Source: Verticillium longisporum (Eukaryota; Ascomycota; Sordariomycetes; Glomerellales; Plectosphaerellaceae). From it: a DNA stretch of 64,000 bases. Each line of letters starts with the position of its first letter. Position 1 is the first letter of the stretch. Shown one piece after another: positions 36,574 to 48,582 of this stretch. Made by a program: the position numbers and the translations under genes. The stretch covers positions 3,224,001 to 3,288,000 of the forward strand of contig JAETXT010000006.1 of NCBI GenBank assembly GCA_019188255.1. The letters are read 5' to 3'. The notes under the pieces were generated by a model, which was given only the letters and a program-made list of their open reading frames with translations, searched no databases and was not told the DNA's origin.

Positions 36574-39500
36574 ATGGCGTCACAAAAGCCACAGACAGCT
36601 GAATCGAAGAGGCTCGCCCGTGAGATCAAGACGGTGCTCATCGCCAACCGTGGCGAGATAGCTGTGCGCATTATCAAGACGCTGCGCAAGCTGGGTATCA
36701 AAGCCGTAACCATACATTCCAGCGCCGATGCCAAAGCGCACCACGTCCGTGATGCCGACTTGTCCTTGGCTCTCGAGGGAAACAGCGTCTCAGAGACCTA
36801 TCTTGATGGGCAGCAGATCCTCAAACTCGCGAAAGAGTCTGGCGCAGAGGCCATCATTCCGGGCTACGGCTTCCTCGCTGAGAATGCCGACTTTGCCTCA
36901 CAAGTCGAGGATGCGGGCCTTGTCTGGATCGGCCCTACGCCCGACCAGATGCGCAAGCTGGGTCTGAAGCACCTTGCGCGCGAGGTCGCCATCTCGGCTG
37001 GCGTTCCTGTCGTTCCCGGGAGCAAATCTCTTCTCGAGAGCGTCGACCAGGCCCTCGCCGAAGCTGAGCGCATCAAATACCCCGTAATGCTCAAGAGCAC
37101 GGCCGGCGGTGGCGGCATTGGGCTTAGTCGGTGCAATGACGCAAAGAGCCTGACTGAGGCGTATCACAGCGTGCAAAGACTGGCCGAGGCGAACTTTGGC
37201 GACGCTGGCATGTTTGTTGAGCATTTCATCGAGAATGCCAGGCACATAGAGGTTCAGATGCTGGGCGACGGCGAGGGCAACTTCACGACCGCCGGCGAAA
37301 GGGATTGTTCGCTGCAGCGAAGAAACCAGAAGGTCGTCGAGGAAAGCCCCGCCGTCTTTGTGCCGCTGCTTGTCCGGGACCGGATGAGAGAAGCAGCCAA
37401 GCGCCTTGCCAAAGCGGTGAAGTACCGCAACGTCGGCACGATCGAATATATTTACGATGTTGACACGGAAGAGTTCTACTTCCTTGAGGTCAATACTCGA
37501 CTGCAAGTTGAGCACCCCGTGACCGAGTCGGTCACCGGATTGGACCTCGTTGAAGCTATGGTCAAGATTGCTTCTGGAAACAGCCATGATCTTTTTCTCA
37601 ATCGCGAGCAAGGATTTGTTGTCAATGGAAACTCTATCGAGGTGCGCGTCTACGCCGAGAGCCCTCTGCAGAACTTCCGTCCCTCTCCTGGGCGCCTTCT
37701 CGATGTAGTCCTTCCGAAGAATGTGCGCGTCGACACATGGGTCGAGGCTGGCATGGACGTTTCCTCTTCCTACGACCCCATGATTGCCAAGATCATCGTC
37801 GTTGCTGATGATCGAGCATCGGCGCTTGAGAAGATGGCACTCGCGCTGGCTGAGACGACCATTACAGGCGTTGAGACGAACCTCGGATACCTCCGCCAAA
37901 TCATCGGATCTGAACTTTTCCGGTCGGGAGACTTCACCACGTCGTCTTTGAACAACTTCAAGGTTGAGGCTTCAGTTATTGAGGTTGTTGAAGCAGGCTC
38001 GCAGACGGCCGTCCAGGATTTCCCAGGCCGCAAGAAGTTCTGGCATATTGGCGTACCCCCTTCCGGCCCCTTTGACGATTACTCTTTCAGGCTGGCCAAC
38101 CGAATCGTGGGAAATGATAAGCGCGCCGCGGGCCTGGAAATGACGGTTCAGGGACCATCGCTCCTCTTTCATTCCGATGCGATCGTTGCCATAACTGGTG
38201 CCGAGGTCGAGGTGAAGATTGATTGGGAAGTTGCGAAGTCGAACATCGCTCTTTCTGTCCGCCGCGGCCAGACGTTGGCTATCGGCAGAGCGATCAACGG
38301 ATACCGTATGTACCTAGCCATCCGAGGCGGCGTTGATGTACCCGAAGTCTTTGGAAGCCGATCTACCTTTGCCTTGGGCCAACTTGGTGGGCACAATGGC
38401 CGTAACCTCCGCTCGGGCGATCTTCTTCCTCTCGGTCAAGCTACAGCGACTGATGCACTGGTCTCGGTGGTTCCAGCCCCTCAGCCCCCTATTCCTGTTC
38501 AACCGGATGCCGTCTGGAAGGTGGCAGTCGTCCCTGGCCCTCATGGTGCCCCTGATTTCTTCGCTGCTGAGGGACTCGACACCCTCTTCGAAGAGGAATG
38601 GTCTGTTCACTATAATAGCAATCGATTTGGCATCCGCCTGACGGGTCCCAAGCCTCAGTGGGCGCGACGCACAGGTGGCGGCGCTGGTCTTCACCCTTCG
38701 AACATACACGACACGCCGTACTCGGTGGGCAGTGTCAGCTTCACTGGTGACGAAGCAGTCATCCTGACGTGCGACGGTCCCAGCCTTGGAGGATTCGTCG
38801 TCTTCTGCGTTATTGCTTCTTCGGAGATGTGGAAGCTCGGCCAAATGCGACCAGGTGACCGCGTCAGGTTCCAGGCAATCAGCGCCGAAGAAGCTCTCAC
38901 ACGAGATGCCGCTCTTGAGCAGGCGATTACTGAGCTCGCGTCTGTTCCACGGTATGAGATTCCTGCTCTCAATGGCCACGGTGCTCCTCACCAAAACCTG
39001 AAGCCACTGCTCGGCGACATTGGAAGCGGTGGTCGTCAGGTTCTGTGCCGACAGGCAGGTGATAGAGCGATGCTGCTTGAGTTTGGCGAAGATGACTTCT
39101 CGCTTCGCACAAGTTTCCTCATTTACTCTTTCATAGACCGGCACAAACAGCAGACCACACCAGGCGTGGAAGAACCCAGGCCCGGAGTACGCACCCTCCA
39201 CGACCAGTACGCAGCAGGCATCTCGCCCCAGACGATGCTCGACGCGCTTCGCATCCACGAGAACGCGTCTACTCCGTCTTCTCTTCCATCACGATCATTC
39301 CGCCTTCCCCTCGTCTTTGACGACTCCGTGTCTCAGGCCGCCATCGCTCGCTACGCTGCCACCATCCGCGACAAGGCTCCTTGGCTGCCGAGCAATGTCG
39401 ATTTTCTGCAGCAGCTAAACGCCCTTCCCTCGCGCGGCGCCGTCTCTGACATTCTTATCGACGCCTCCTTTCTCGTTCTTGGCCTCGGCGACGTCTTCCT

Positions 39501-40236
39501 TGGCTCCCCTTGCACAGTGCCTCTTGACCCGCGCCACCGCCTCACAGGCACAAAATACAACCCTTCGCGCTCCTTCACGCCGTGCGGCGCCGTAGGCTTC
39601 GGCGGCAACTACATGTGCATATACGGCATGGATTCGCCGGGCGGATACCAGCTCGTCGGTCGCACGATCCCCATCTGGGACGAGGTTCTCGCCACCAGCA
39701 CGAGGAGCAACGGCGGCGCCGCCAAGAAGCCGTGGATGTTTCGCCTGTTCGACCGCATCTCCTTCTACCCCATTTCCGAAGCAGAACTCGACGCCGCCGT
39801 ACGCGAGGGCAGAGCCAGCACGCTCGTGCACGCCGAACCCGGCACTATTGAGCTCGAGACGTATGAGGCGTGGCTTGCAGCGAACAAGACGGAGCTCGAC
39901 GCCGTCGTGGCCGCGCGCGAGGCCGCTTTCCACAACGCGCCCTTCCTCGAGGAACTCCTGCGCCCCTACGAGGCCCCCGAGGGGGAGAAACGCGCACTCG
40001 GGGGAGAGGACGTCGACGGCGAGCGCGTGCGTGCGCAGATGCCGGGCAAGTGTTGGCGGTGCGTCGTCAAGGAGGGGGACGAGGTCGAGGTCGGGGATGC
40101 GCTTGTCTGGATCGAGTCCAACAAGATGGAGATTAAGATTTCCAGCCCCGTCAAGGGACGGGTCACGCGGGTGTTTGTGGAGGAGGGCGAGATTGTCGGG
40201 CCGCACGATGATTTACTCGTCATCTCGGCTGTCTGA
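36574..40236 (+). CDS. urea amidolyase, urea carboxylase half
   Basis: Biotin- and ATP-dependent carboxylation of urea to allophanate in the cytosol, the first step of urease-independent urea use. This half is open for 1220 codons from an internal Met (MASQKPQTAESKRLAREIK). It has a biotin-carboxylase N-domain (VLIANRGEIAVRIIKTLRKL), an ATP-grasp region (ERDCSLQRRNQKVVEESPA; EVNTRLQVEHPVTE), carboxyltransferase-like subdomains and a C-terminal biotinyl domain with the biotinyl-Lys in ESNKMEIKISSPVKG. It normally forms one polypeptide with the upstream half. If the upstream breaks are real, a free urea carboxylase could be made only from another start and would need a separate allophanate hydrolase. 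Base usage matches the broken half, so both are native to the gene. Confidence 0.95.
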   Translation: MASQKPQTAESKRLAREIKTVLIANRGEIAVRIIKTLRKLGIKAVTIHSSADAKAHHVRDADLSLALEGNSVSETYLDGQQILKLAKESGAEAIIPGYGFLAENADFASQVEDAGLVWIGPTPDQMRKLGLKHLAREVAISAGVPVVPGSKSLLESVDQALAEAERIKYPVMLKSTAGGGGIGLSRCNDAKSLTEAYHSVQRLAEANFGDAGMFVEHFIENARHIEVQMLGDGEGNFTTAGERDCSLQRRNQKVVEESPAVFVPLLVRDRMREAAKRLAKAVKYRNVGTIEYIYDVDTEEFYFLEVNTRLQVEHPVTESVTGLDLVEAMVKIASGNSHDLFLNREQGFVVNGNSIEVRVYAESPLQNFRPSPGRLLDVVLPKNVRVDTWVEAGMDVSSSYDPMIAKIIVVADDRASALEKMALALAETTITGVETNLGYLRQIIGSELFRSGDFTTSSLNNFKVEASVIEVVEAGSQTAVQDFPGRKKFWHIGVPPSGPFDDYSFRLANRIVGNDKRAAGLEMTVQGPSLLFHSDAIVAITGAEVEVKIDWEVAKSNIALSVRRGQTLAIGRAINGYRMYLAIRGGVDVPEVFGSRSTFALGQLGGHNGRNLRSGDLLPLGQATATDALVSVVPAPQPPIPVQPDAVWKVAVVPGPHGAPDFFAAEGLDTLFEEEWSVHYNSNRFGIRLTGPKPQWARRTGGGAGLHPSNIHDTPYSVGSVSFTGDEAVILTCDGPSLGGFVVFCVIASSEMWKLGQMRPGDRVRFQAISAEEALTRDAALEQAITELASVPRYEIPALNGHGAPHQNLKPLLGDIGSGGRQVLCRQAGDRAMLLEFGEDDFSLRTSFLIYSFIDRHKQQTTPGVEEPRPGVRTLHDQYAAGISPQTMLDALRIHENASTPSSLPSRSFRLPLVFDDSVSQAAIARYAATIRDKAPWLPSNVDFLQQLNALPSRGAVSDILIDASFLVLGLGDVFLGSPCTVPLDPRHRLTGTKYNPSRSFTPCGAVGFGGNYMCIYGMDSPGGYQLVGRTIPIWDEVLATSTRSNGGAAKKPWMFRLFDRISFYPISEAELDAAVREGRASTLVHAEPGTIELETYEAWLAANKTELDAVVAAREAAFHNAPFLEELLRPYEAPEGEKRALGGEDVDGERVRAQMPGKCWRCVVKEGDEVEVGDALVWIESNKMEIKISSPVKGRVTRVFVEEGEIVGPHDDLLVISAV

Positions 40237-41999
40237 GCGTGCGTGTCATGTGGTGTGCCATTTCGAGCGTGACGGCGCTTTAAGATTGTTTTTGCCTTTG
40301 ACGATAGTTATGATGAACGACTTGAGGCTCAGCTATGAACAACACTTCACTTGGCTCTTGATGATTCAGTAGTGGTGACTCGGTACATGCCTATCAAGGT
40401 GCTCTGCATACTTGCCAGATCAGAGGGGCCAGATGTCGCATGTAGAGACTGAACAGTATTGCTGGTGGCCTTGATACATCCATCCTGCGTGACTGGCAAT
40501 GATAGTTTGATATTGTGTCAGATTCCAACTACAACGCTCATATGTGACTAAACTTTTCAGATCTCGCGACCTTCCCGAACGCAAATGATTCACAGGCAAG
40601 ACACGCAATCCGACACCCTCGCTTCAAAAAGCATCTCATAAAAGCACACGTAAAGTTTTACAGATTACAGTCGCCGTAGTGAGATTGTTCACTGCCTCGA
40701 CCGCACATGGCGGCTCCTTCCAGGACGGGTAACATACTTTCACATGTGCATCCTTCGTCTCAAGCTCGTAAGCTTCATCCGTACTGACAGCTCTTTCGTC
40801 GTGGCGGTACCACCGTTTCTTCTTTGCCCGAGAGGCCTGTTTGAGCGGTTGGGAGATTCATTCAGGCAGCGCACATCCAGCTCGCCAGAAGACCAAGATG
40901 CCCACGAGAACCAGAACGGCACAAGTGACGCCGAGTGACATCTTGTGCGCCGTCGAAACGCCGCGTGGGGGCTCTGTGACGATTCTGGAGGGCTAGTGTT
41001 GAGCGGCGTGGGCCTCGAGAACTCAAACTTGTCAGCCTAGGAGAGATCGAGGCCCGGAGTGAAGAAGACGATTGACAAGGCCGACTCAATGTATGAGTCC
41101 TGAGTGAAGCCCGTCATAGTCGTGACTTCGTTTCCTTAGAGTGAGGTTCGGTGTCCCTGACAACACACCCGGCTTCTCATGGTCCCTCGACGTCATCGCG
41201 ACTTTCCAAATAAAACCACGTGAACAATATCGCAACACCTTTGTCTGGTCAATGACAGGCTCAAACTCGCACCCACGGAAAGGAACATCTACTCTGGATA
41301 GTGTATTCTTGGCGCCGAGCCTGATTTGAAGGTGCTGCCTGGGGCGGGTTTTCAGTATGCATTGGCATACTGTCTGGAATGCGCCACGTATCTTGTTCTT
41401 CTGGAGAACTGCCCTCTATGGGCGGCTGGTGGAGGAGGTAACAGGCCTGGACCTCAACGGAATGAGGCACATGGGACGTCGCAGAACGTGACGCCTTGCC
41501 GAGAGTTGCTATTCCTAGTTGACTGACGGCCTTCAGAGTGCTCTTTAGCGCTAGACTTCTCCAAGTTGCTGTTAAGTCAATGGGTCAAGTTGATTGCTCC
41601 AACAACTGTTCGCAATCGCTCGTCCGTCAATGGTTCTGAAATGTACGGATTTGTCCTCGGAACCCTGTGGTAGATATCTTCGACCCAAAGACATGCTCAG
41701 CCACTGCTTAGAGGGGAGCTGCACGCATGTGTCGCAAAAACACGCCAACAGCACATGACTGACGCAAGCTCAATACCCCGTGGAGAACCGCAGGCAGCCC
41801 ATGTTGGGTCATCGGGCGGCGGCGGGCCCTTGAAGAGACACACTTTTGAGTGGATGAGTCGCGCGTTTTGCCGACCGAAGTCCCTGACAGGGTGACAAGT
41901 GAGGCCCGAAATATGATCGGAAGATATGGACGCGCCTCTTGATCCCCAAGAAACAGCATATAGTCATCCAAATGATCACTTCACCAATTCTGGGCCATG
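40237..41999. other. intergenic region with a possible gene remnant
   Basis: No intact gene. The part 41,040-41,330 has coding-like composition and is listed separately. The rest has no feature. Confidence 0.45.
41042..41329 (+). pseudogene. possible exon pair or gene remnant, unknown
   Basis: A GT-AG reading with donor GTATGA near 41091 and acceptor CCTTAG near 41140 (about 49 bp) joins KKTIDKADS to VRFGVPDNTPGFSWSLDV in frame. It runs to a stop after VFLAPSLI. Codons in the second part prefer C at the third base. There is no convincing start, no domain and no continuation. On the minus strand a frame just downstream (40862-40990) encodes one hydrophobic segment (SLGVTCAVLVLVGILVFW), so the true strand is uncertain. 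It may be a decayed gene. Confidence 0.2.
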
Positions 42000-44286
42000 T
42001 CATACTCGCATGACCTCTCCTGGCATACCTGCTGCCCGTACCGGACCAAGCCCGCCCACCTCGGCTTCCAGGAGTCGAAGGGCCTCTCGTGCGAAGGGCA
42101 CAGCCTGGCTCCGTACGCGCAAGCTCCAAAGATACTCCTCAACGCGCTCTGCGTAGAACGAGGCCTCCGTGTCGTCATCACTGGTGGCCCAAAGGAGTCC
42201 GGCAAAGGTGCCAATGCTTGCTAGCTGAGCAGAGGCCATGAAACCCCAGAAAGACTGCGTATGCTCCGGCTGCAGATTCGAAATGATGGTTGCAGCGGCA
42301 AGAAGACGAGAACGGGCCCCTGTTCGAATAGCGTTGCGCAGCTCTCTAGGAGCTGATGAGCTGATGTTGCGAAGCATGGCTCGATGTAGGGCCAAGTCGA
42401 TGGCAGTGTACGACAGGTGGAGAGAGCCTGGAGACTGTGAGTTGTGGTTCACTGCATGGCATTCACGCAGCGTCGGGCATTTCTCTTACCGTTCGCACAT
42501 AACTTCTTGAGGCGGGTGTCCCGGAGCTGCAATGCCTCGGGCAACCCGTTGTACCATTCTCGCAGCATCATGACAATAGGCTTAGCAAGTTCGGCGACGC
42601 CAATGGTGCCGATCTGGTCCAGCGTACCCCCTCTCCTAGTGGCTTTGGCCGTGTAGAACGTCCGTAGCACATCGCTCAAGATGAGTGACAGCTCAATATG
42701 ACGCAGGAATAGCTCACGACCAACGACTACTTCGGAACTGCCCTCCGGGTCGTGTTCCTCATCAGCGGCATTTTCGGGGAAGTCTTCGATGCAACATGTC
42801 TGGACATCCCAGTCCTCATTCGGACGAATGAGAAACGGCTTGCCGTGAACGAGAGCTCCCCATTTGTCTTGCATGAACAAGGCCCAGGCAAGACGGCGAC
42901 GAAGTCCCTTCTCCCACTCCGGAATGGCCCAGTCACTACAATCTACGTGAAGACCAAGACCCTGGGACAAAGCGATGAGTTGGGCAGTGACGTTCCAGGT
43001 ATTGTTCTTTGCACGTTGTTGAATCAGAAGACCAGCCTGAAGAGTCGAAATTTTCGGCCGCTTCATGTCATCACTCATGGTTCGTAGAGCGAGAGCTTCG
43101 AGAGCCGTCTGATCTGGTTGCCAGGAGGATGTCGCCAGTGTGCGATCGTACAGAGACCAGTCGAGAGCGAGTAGATAGACAGCAGCCAATAACGGCGGGG
43201 AGAACTCGTGATACGACCGGGCATACTTCTCGAGGAACACTTTCTTGTGGAGGATTGGAAAGCTGGGATGCACAATACGGAAGTAGAGGTTGACGAGGGA
43301 CGAGCCCAGTGGATGAACGACTTTCTCGATGGCATCGAGGTCAGCTATGCGCTGGGATTCCGATGTCGTTTCCTTGTCTCTGTGAATAAGAAAGACGGTC
43401 TGGTCATCGAGACGGCGGACAGATCTGGCGGTCGAGTCCTCGGCGCGGTGGAGGTCGAGCAGGCACGGCTCTCTGTAGTTGGTCAGCCCGATATACTCGG
43501 AGAGCGTCTTGAGGTGCAGGCCGAGAGGGTCAGCGAGTAGGTAGGGCTGATGGTGGAATGTAGGAGTAGCCGACTTGGTCTGAACCGGCGAGTGAGGGAG
43601 AAAGAGCCTCGAGATGTTCTGGTGACGTTTGCCTGACGCATGTTAGTGAATGGAGGAGAGCAGTTGGCCTGTACCTACTCGAGGTCTTCGTAATGGTCCA
43701 GGGGCAAGGGCACAGATGTCGAGGCTGCGCCCGGTGCCGAGGTTGGGCCTGAAGTGGAAGCTGCCGATGAAGAAGCGCCAGCGGAGCCGTTGGGCTGAGA
43801 ACGGTGTTCGGCGGGGTCGGTAGCCTTGCGGCGCTTGCGAGGCAAGGGCCCGCGGAGGTAGGTGCAAGGCTGGCCGTGAAAGGTGCACATGACACACTTG
43901 CCGCGACCCTCCTCACGAACGCATCGGGTCTTGCGCTGGCGGCAAATGTCGCACGGGCGGCTCTGAGAAGACATGGCATTGTGAGAGTCGGGGCCGAGGC
44001 CGTGGCCGAGGCCGGACGGGTTACTGTGACCGTGGGCGTACCCATGGCCGTGAGCAAGGTGGCCGCCAGGACCGGGACTGGGGCCGTGGCTGGAGATGGG
44101 AGCGGCAGTCGAGCCGGATCCAGGGGCTGAAGCCGAGGGGAATGGCAGTGAGCCCGAATCAGCAGGTGGTGGCATCGGGGCAGGCGTTGCGGCATGTGCC
44201 GGTGTGGGCACGGGCGCAGGCGCGGCGGCGGCCGCTGGCGTAGGGGTTGGCAAATCCATGGACCCGAAGGCGGCAGCCGGATCCAT
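42000..44286 (-). CDS. Zn2Cys6 transcription factor, exons join out of frame
   Basis: Fungal-specific regulator. Exon 1 (44286-43679) has an Ala/Pro/Gly-rich head and the zinc cluster CDICRQRKTRCVREEGRGK...CVMCTFHGQPC, followed by a basic RKRRKA. Exon 2 (43632-42490) and exon 3 (42427-42000) carry the fungal-TF middle homology region, e.g. VNLYFRIVHPSFPILHKKVF and GLGLHVDCSDWAIPEWEKGL. The 46-bp first intron has good GTAGGT, CTAAC and CAG signals, yet it joins exon 1 (phase 2) to KRHQNISRLF out of frame; two extra bases would be needed somewhere. The second intron (42428-42489) joins cleanly. Target genes cannot be told; it is divergent from an amino acid transporter, about 1.4 kb away, which may or may not be a target. 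Confidence 0.85.
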
Positions 44287-45724
44287 CGTGGCGAGATAGA
44301 TTAAGAGGTGCGAGAGATAGCACAGAAGATGCGATGATGTTGATCAGGTGTATGTGTCATTGGCTGCAGGACCAAGGGATCGAGAGGTGGAGAAAATTGT
44401 CATGGCGGTCTTTCAGAATTCGACGATAGATTATGGTCGATGGAGGGTTGCCAGGACGAGCATGAGACTTAGAATGGTATGATGAAAGAAGATGCGACCG
44501 CAAGCCTTCGCCTTCAGGACTGCCCGAGAAGAGCTCAGGACTCGTCACGTCAGTGTGGTCTCGATAACAAGAGGAGGTGCTGGGTGTCCAGTGCTGGAGG
44601 GGGGGTCCGATAGAGGAGGGTTGCCAGCCAGTCAGTGCATGCCGGGCAGGCCTCGTAGCAGGCTTAGGGGGGCGGGCGAGCGGGCGAGCGGGCGGGCGAG
44701 GCGGCTGTCAAGCAACCTGGGTCGAGTCTTGCGAGATAAGCCAGAGAGACAGGGCAAAAGGCAGAGAGGCTGAAAAGCTTCTTCCTCTTTCTCTTTTCGG
44801 TCGTCGTCGTGTGTTGGTGGGTGTAGTGTGCAGAGGGGTGGCCGGTCAAGGGTTATCGCGTGGTGGCTCCGAGCCATAAAGTCGCTCATCTAGCCGATAA
44901 CGCGCAAAGCAGACCGTGTTTTTACTGCCCGTCTCGGTATTGAGGGTGCTGTGAGACCCGAGGGTCTAAAGGGAATGCCATGTAAATGGATGGTCGAGGT
45001 AGTGGTGCAGTGGGTGTCGTGGTGCCGCCCAGGTAGGCATAGGCAAGGTGGAGGAGGAGCAAGGGCCTTGGCTCGAGAGGTCTCATGGAAGAGACGAAAG
45101 TGCTTTTGGTGGGGAGAAGATGGAGGAGACCCGTCTCAGAACGGACTAGCGGACGTTGTCAGACATGTACATCCAGGTCTCCTGCACCATGCTGCAGAGC
45201 ATCGATACGTGAAGCGACATTCTCATCTGACGACCCAAATAGGCGGGAGCCCCCCGGCGTTGGGCGTTGGGGGAAGGCGCGCCCCAGTGGACGCGGGATG
45301 CTCCTGTCTCCTGTTTTAGGTGCACAATAGCGGGCAGGTGGCTACTCCCTCCCTAAGAAGGGTTTTCCTTGGTAGTACCTACCTACTCAGCAAGTGCTTA
45401 CATGGTAGGTACATGGTAGGTACCCACGACATCTGATAATTTGGCTCGTGGAACCTCCCCCTGGCTCGCTGGCCTCAACTTGCAGATACCTAAGGTAGCT
45501 ACCTAGCTCTCTGCCACTCAACCTCCCTATACCGCGACAAGCCTCACATCAAGCATTCCGGCCACAACCGCACGAACCACGTCCACTGTCGACTTTCCTC
45601 CCGTTCCGTTCACTGCATTGCACCACATTGGCCTCACCACTGCAGCTCTTGCTCCAGTAACGCGCCACGCAGCCGCCGCGACTTACCGACGATGCCACGG
45701 CCATAATACAGCCTGCCTGGTACA
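44287..45724. other. divergent promoter, regulator / amino acid transporter
   Basis: 1.4 kb without a gene. Contains GGGCGAGC-type repeats near 44676-44700 and a GGTAGGTAC-rich cluster at 45373-45432. Confidence 0.5.
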
Positions 45725-47484
45725 ATGCCTCAGGCTCGGACTCATGGAGCTTCCACTGGCGAGGACCATGCCTCTTCCGAAGAAGATCTCGGCCTCCTCG
45801 CCGACGATCCCCTTGCCGACACCAACGCCAAGTCTCCGCGCACGTCAAACCGCGTCCGCTTCGACCTGACACCCTCCATACGCGAAGCACCCGCCCCGAG
45901 CTCGAGCCATGGCGCAAGCAGTTTCGACATGGAGGAACCCCCTGGCTACTTCGAACAACACGGCCACGGCGACGACCAGCACCACCCCCTTCTGACCGAC
46001 ATCGAGGCGCCCTCTGTCGCCCTCGCCAACAGTCCCTGGGCCGAAGACGAAGATGTCCACGACTGGGCCGAGCAGCAGCGCCAGCGGCCCAAATCCGGGC
46101 TGCGCATGGCCTTTATGAACATGGCAAACTCCATCATTGGCGCCGGCATCATCGGTCAGCCCTACGCCTTCAAACAGGCCGGCCTGCTGGCGGGCGTCGT
46201 GCTGCTCGTCGGCCTGACCTTTGTCGTCGACTGGACCATCTGCCTCATCGTCATCAACAGCAAGCTCAGTGGCAGCGACAGCTTTCAGGGCACGGTTCAG
46301 CACTGCTTTGGCAGGCCGGGCCTCATCGCCATCTCCGTGGCGCAATGGGCTTTTGCCTTTGGCGGCATGGTGGCTTTTGGTGTCATCGTCGGCGACTCTA
46401 TACCTCATGTCTTCTTGGCCATCTGGCCCGATCTGCGTGAGACGCCAGTCCTGTGGCTTTTGGCGAACCGTCAATTTGTCATTGCCGTCTTCATCATGGG
46501 CGTCAGTTTTCCACTGACGTTGTACCGAGACATCTCCAAGGTACCCATGTCCCTTTGCCCTCCTCCATCACCAGCAGGGCGCGTGTCGCTAACCATGAGC
46601 AGCTGGCCAAGGCGAGCACGTTGGCCCTCGTCAGTATGGGTGTCATTGTGGTGACGGTCGTCGTCCAGGGCCTGCTGACCCCCAGATCTGAGCGGGGCTC
46701 CTTCACGCCAGCACTCCTGACCATCAACGGCGGCATTTTCGAGGCCATTGGCGTCATCTCTTTTGGTAGACACCGTCCGCCGCCGATGATCGTCCGCAGA
46801 GCACAGCTAACGAGAAACAACAGCCTTTGTGTGCCACCACAACTCGCTCCTCATCTACGGCTCCCTCAAGACGCCCACGATTGACCGCTTCTCCCGCGTC
46901 ACCCACTACTCGACCGGCATCTCCATGGTCTTCTGTCTCCTCATGGCGCTGGCCGGCTTCCTGACATTTGGCGACAAGACGCTGGGTAACGTTCTCAACA
47001 ATTTCCCCGCCGACAATGTCATGGTGACGATTGCTCGCCTCTGTTTCGGCCTCAACATGCTCACGACGCTGCCCCTCGAGGCGTTTGTCTGCCGCGAGGT
47101 CATGTTCAACTACTTTTATCCCGGTGAGCCCTTCAACCTGAAGCTGCACCTCATCTTCAGCACGGCGCTCGTGGGTTCGGCTACCGTCATCAGCCTCATG
47201 ACCTGCGATGTTGGCGTTGTCTTCGAGCTCGTCGGCGCCACCAGCGCGTGCGCCATGGCATATATCCTGCCGCCGTTGTGCTACATTAAGCTGACGACGC
47301 GATCCTGGCGCACTTACCTGGCCATGGCTATTGTTGTTTTTGGCACCATTGTCATGTGTATTAGTCTGGTACAGGCTGTCGGCAAGATGATTAGCAGTGA
47401 GTAGCACGTTTGCCTTGGCTGTGTCTGTTTGAGATTGCTAACCCTTCATCTAAAGACGAGAGCGGCGCGGCGCAATGCATGTGA
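45725..47484 (+). CDS. vacuolar-type amino acid transporter (AVT/SLC38-like)
   Basis: Polytopic membrane transporter of the amino acid/auxin permease family, probably exporting amino acids from the vacuole like yeast Avt5-7. Four exons: 45725-46540, 46603-46765, 46824-47396 and 47456-47484; introns 58-62 bp, all in phase, 526 residues. A long acidic cytosolic N-tail of about 125 residues precedes the first helix block, MANSIIGAGIIGQPYAFKQA, the family signature. About eleven hydrophobic segments follow, e.g. VLLVGLTFVVDWTICLIVIN and STALVGSATVISLMTCDVGV. The last exon adds only about nine codons. The Avt subgroup is a judgement from length and N-tail. Confidence 0.88.
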
Positions 47485-48582
47485 GATGTCAAGTGTACGA
47501 TTAAACGAACTGAAAAGAGATGGAAACCTTAGTTGGGGCTAGGGCGGGCTGTACCAATGAAGTCAAAGGTCGGGGACCCATTTTAACTAGACGTAAATAA
47601 CTTGTAAGTCGCATCCAATGCACTGCGCAAGGGAGCAGTGCAACATCCATTATCCTTTTCCCCTCCCACCTGGCCTGTTTCACCACCACACAGTTGCTAC
47701 CATGTATGCTGGCACTACCTCGAGAGTTGCCGCCAATTTGACGAAGGTCCCTTTTTGACTAAAAGTCATCATCCTTGGGGGGCAGGGGGTTCACGCTAGT
47801 CGTCCGTATTGTTGAACATGTAACCTTCAGGGCGCGGTACAGACATGACTGGTGTCCCGTTTCAAACTACGGCAGTAACCTAAAAGAACACAGAACCTGC
47901 GTGTTGCTGGGCAGTACAGCTTGCCGTTGGTGAACATCATCCTGGAAAAGTAACATAGTTACAACAGCATCCAGCCGGAAGCTTGCATCTCCCTCCGCCC
48001 TCTTCCCCTTTGTTTACCCCTAAGGCTGTCGGTTTGTGGTGTTCTCATTTCCTCTACTGCATAAAAAAGTAAGCGCCCTGACAAAGAGGACTATTCTGCA
48101 GCTTTTAATGAGAGTAACAGTCGGCTCCGCCAAGATGTGCCCCTGACTGTGGTCTGTGGATCTCATGCTCCGGGTAGCTAGCATCCAGAGGCACGCACAA
48201 GGGGAGACAACCTTGAATTGAAGGCCAATTTGAGTACTCTAGGTTTACGACATAGCGTGAGTGCCCGCCAGACGCTATGAACAGCCTTTTAGGATCGAAA
48301 CGGTTTGCACAAGGTCAACAAAGACTCAGTTCTCGCTTTCCTCTTGGGTGACCAGGCCTCCTAGGTAGGCCTCCTGGGCTAAGGAACATAACTTTGATCC
48401 AGAAGACCCAAACCTAGCAAACGGGACTCTGGACATTTCTGAAGCCTATGATGTTATGATATATTCTCGGGAACCCTCCATTGAGGATCGGACTGGAATG
48501 GCCAAGGTCTTCTCTTCTTCGGTGCAAGACGTCCATCTACTTTGCCTAAAGTACCCCAGTCCTTACCTTCCAAAACCTGATA
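47485..48582. other. intergenic, nothing recognised
   Basis: About 1.1 kb of transporter 3' flank and deiminase promoter. A direct GGCCTCCT repeat around AGGTA occurs near 48355-48375. No gene seen. Confidence 0.5.

Noticed and set aside
36898..37899. 333-codon minus-strand frame opposite urea carboxylase
   Set aside because: Shadow of a strongly coding plus-strand exon; no domain.
38314..40206. Long minus-strand frames (314 and 263 codons) opposite urea carboxylase
   Set aside because: Shadows caused by third-base C preference on the coding strand.
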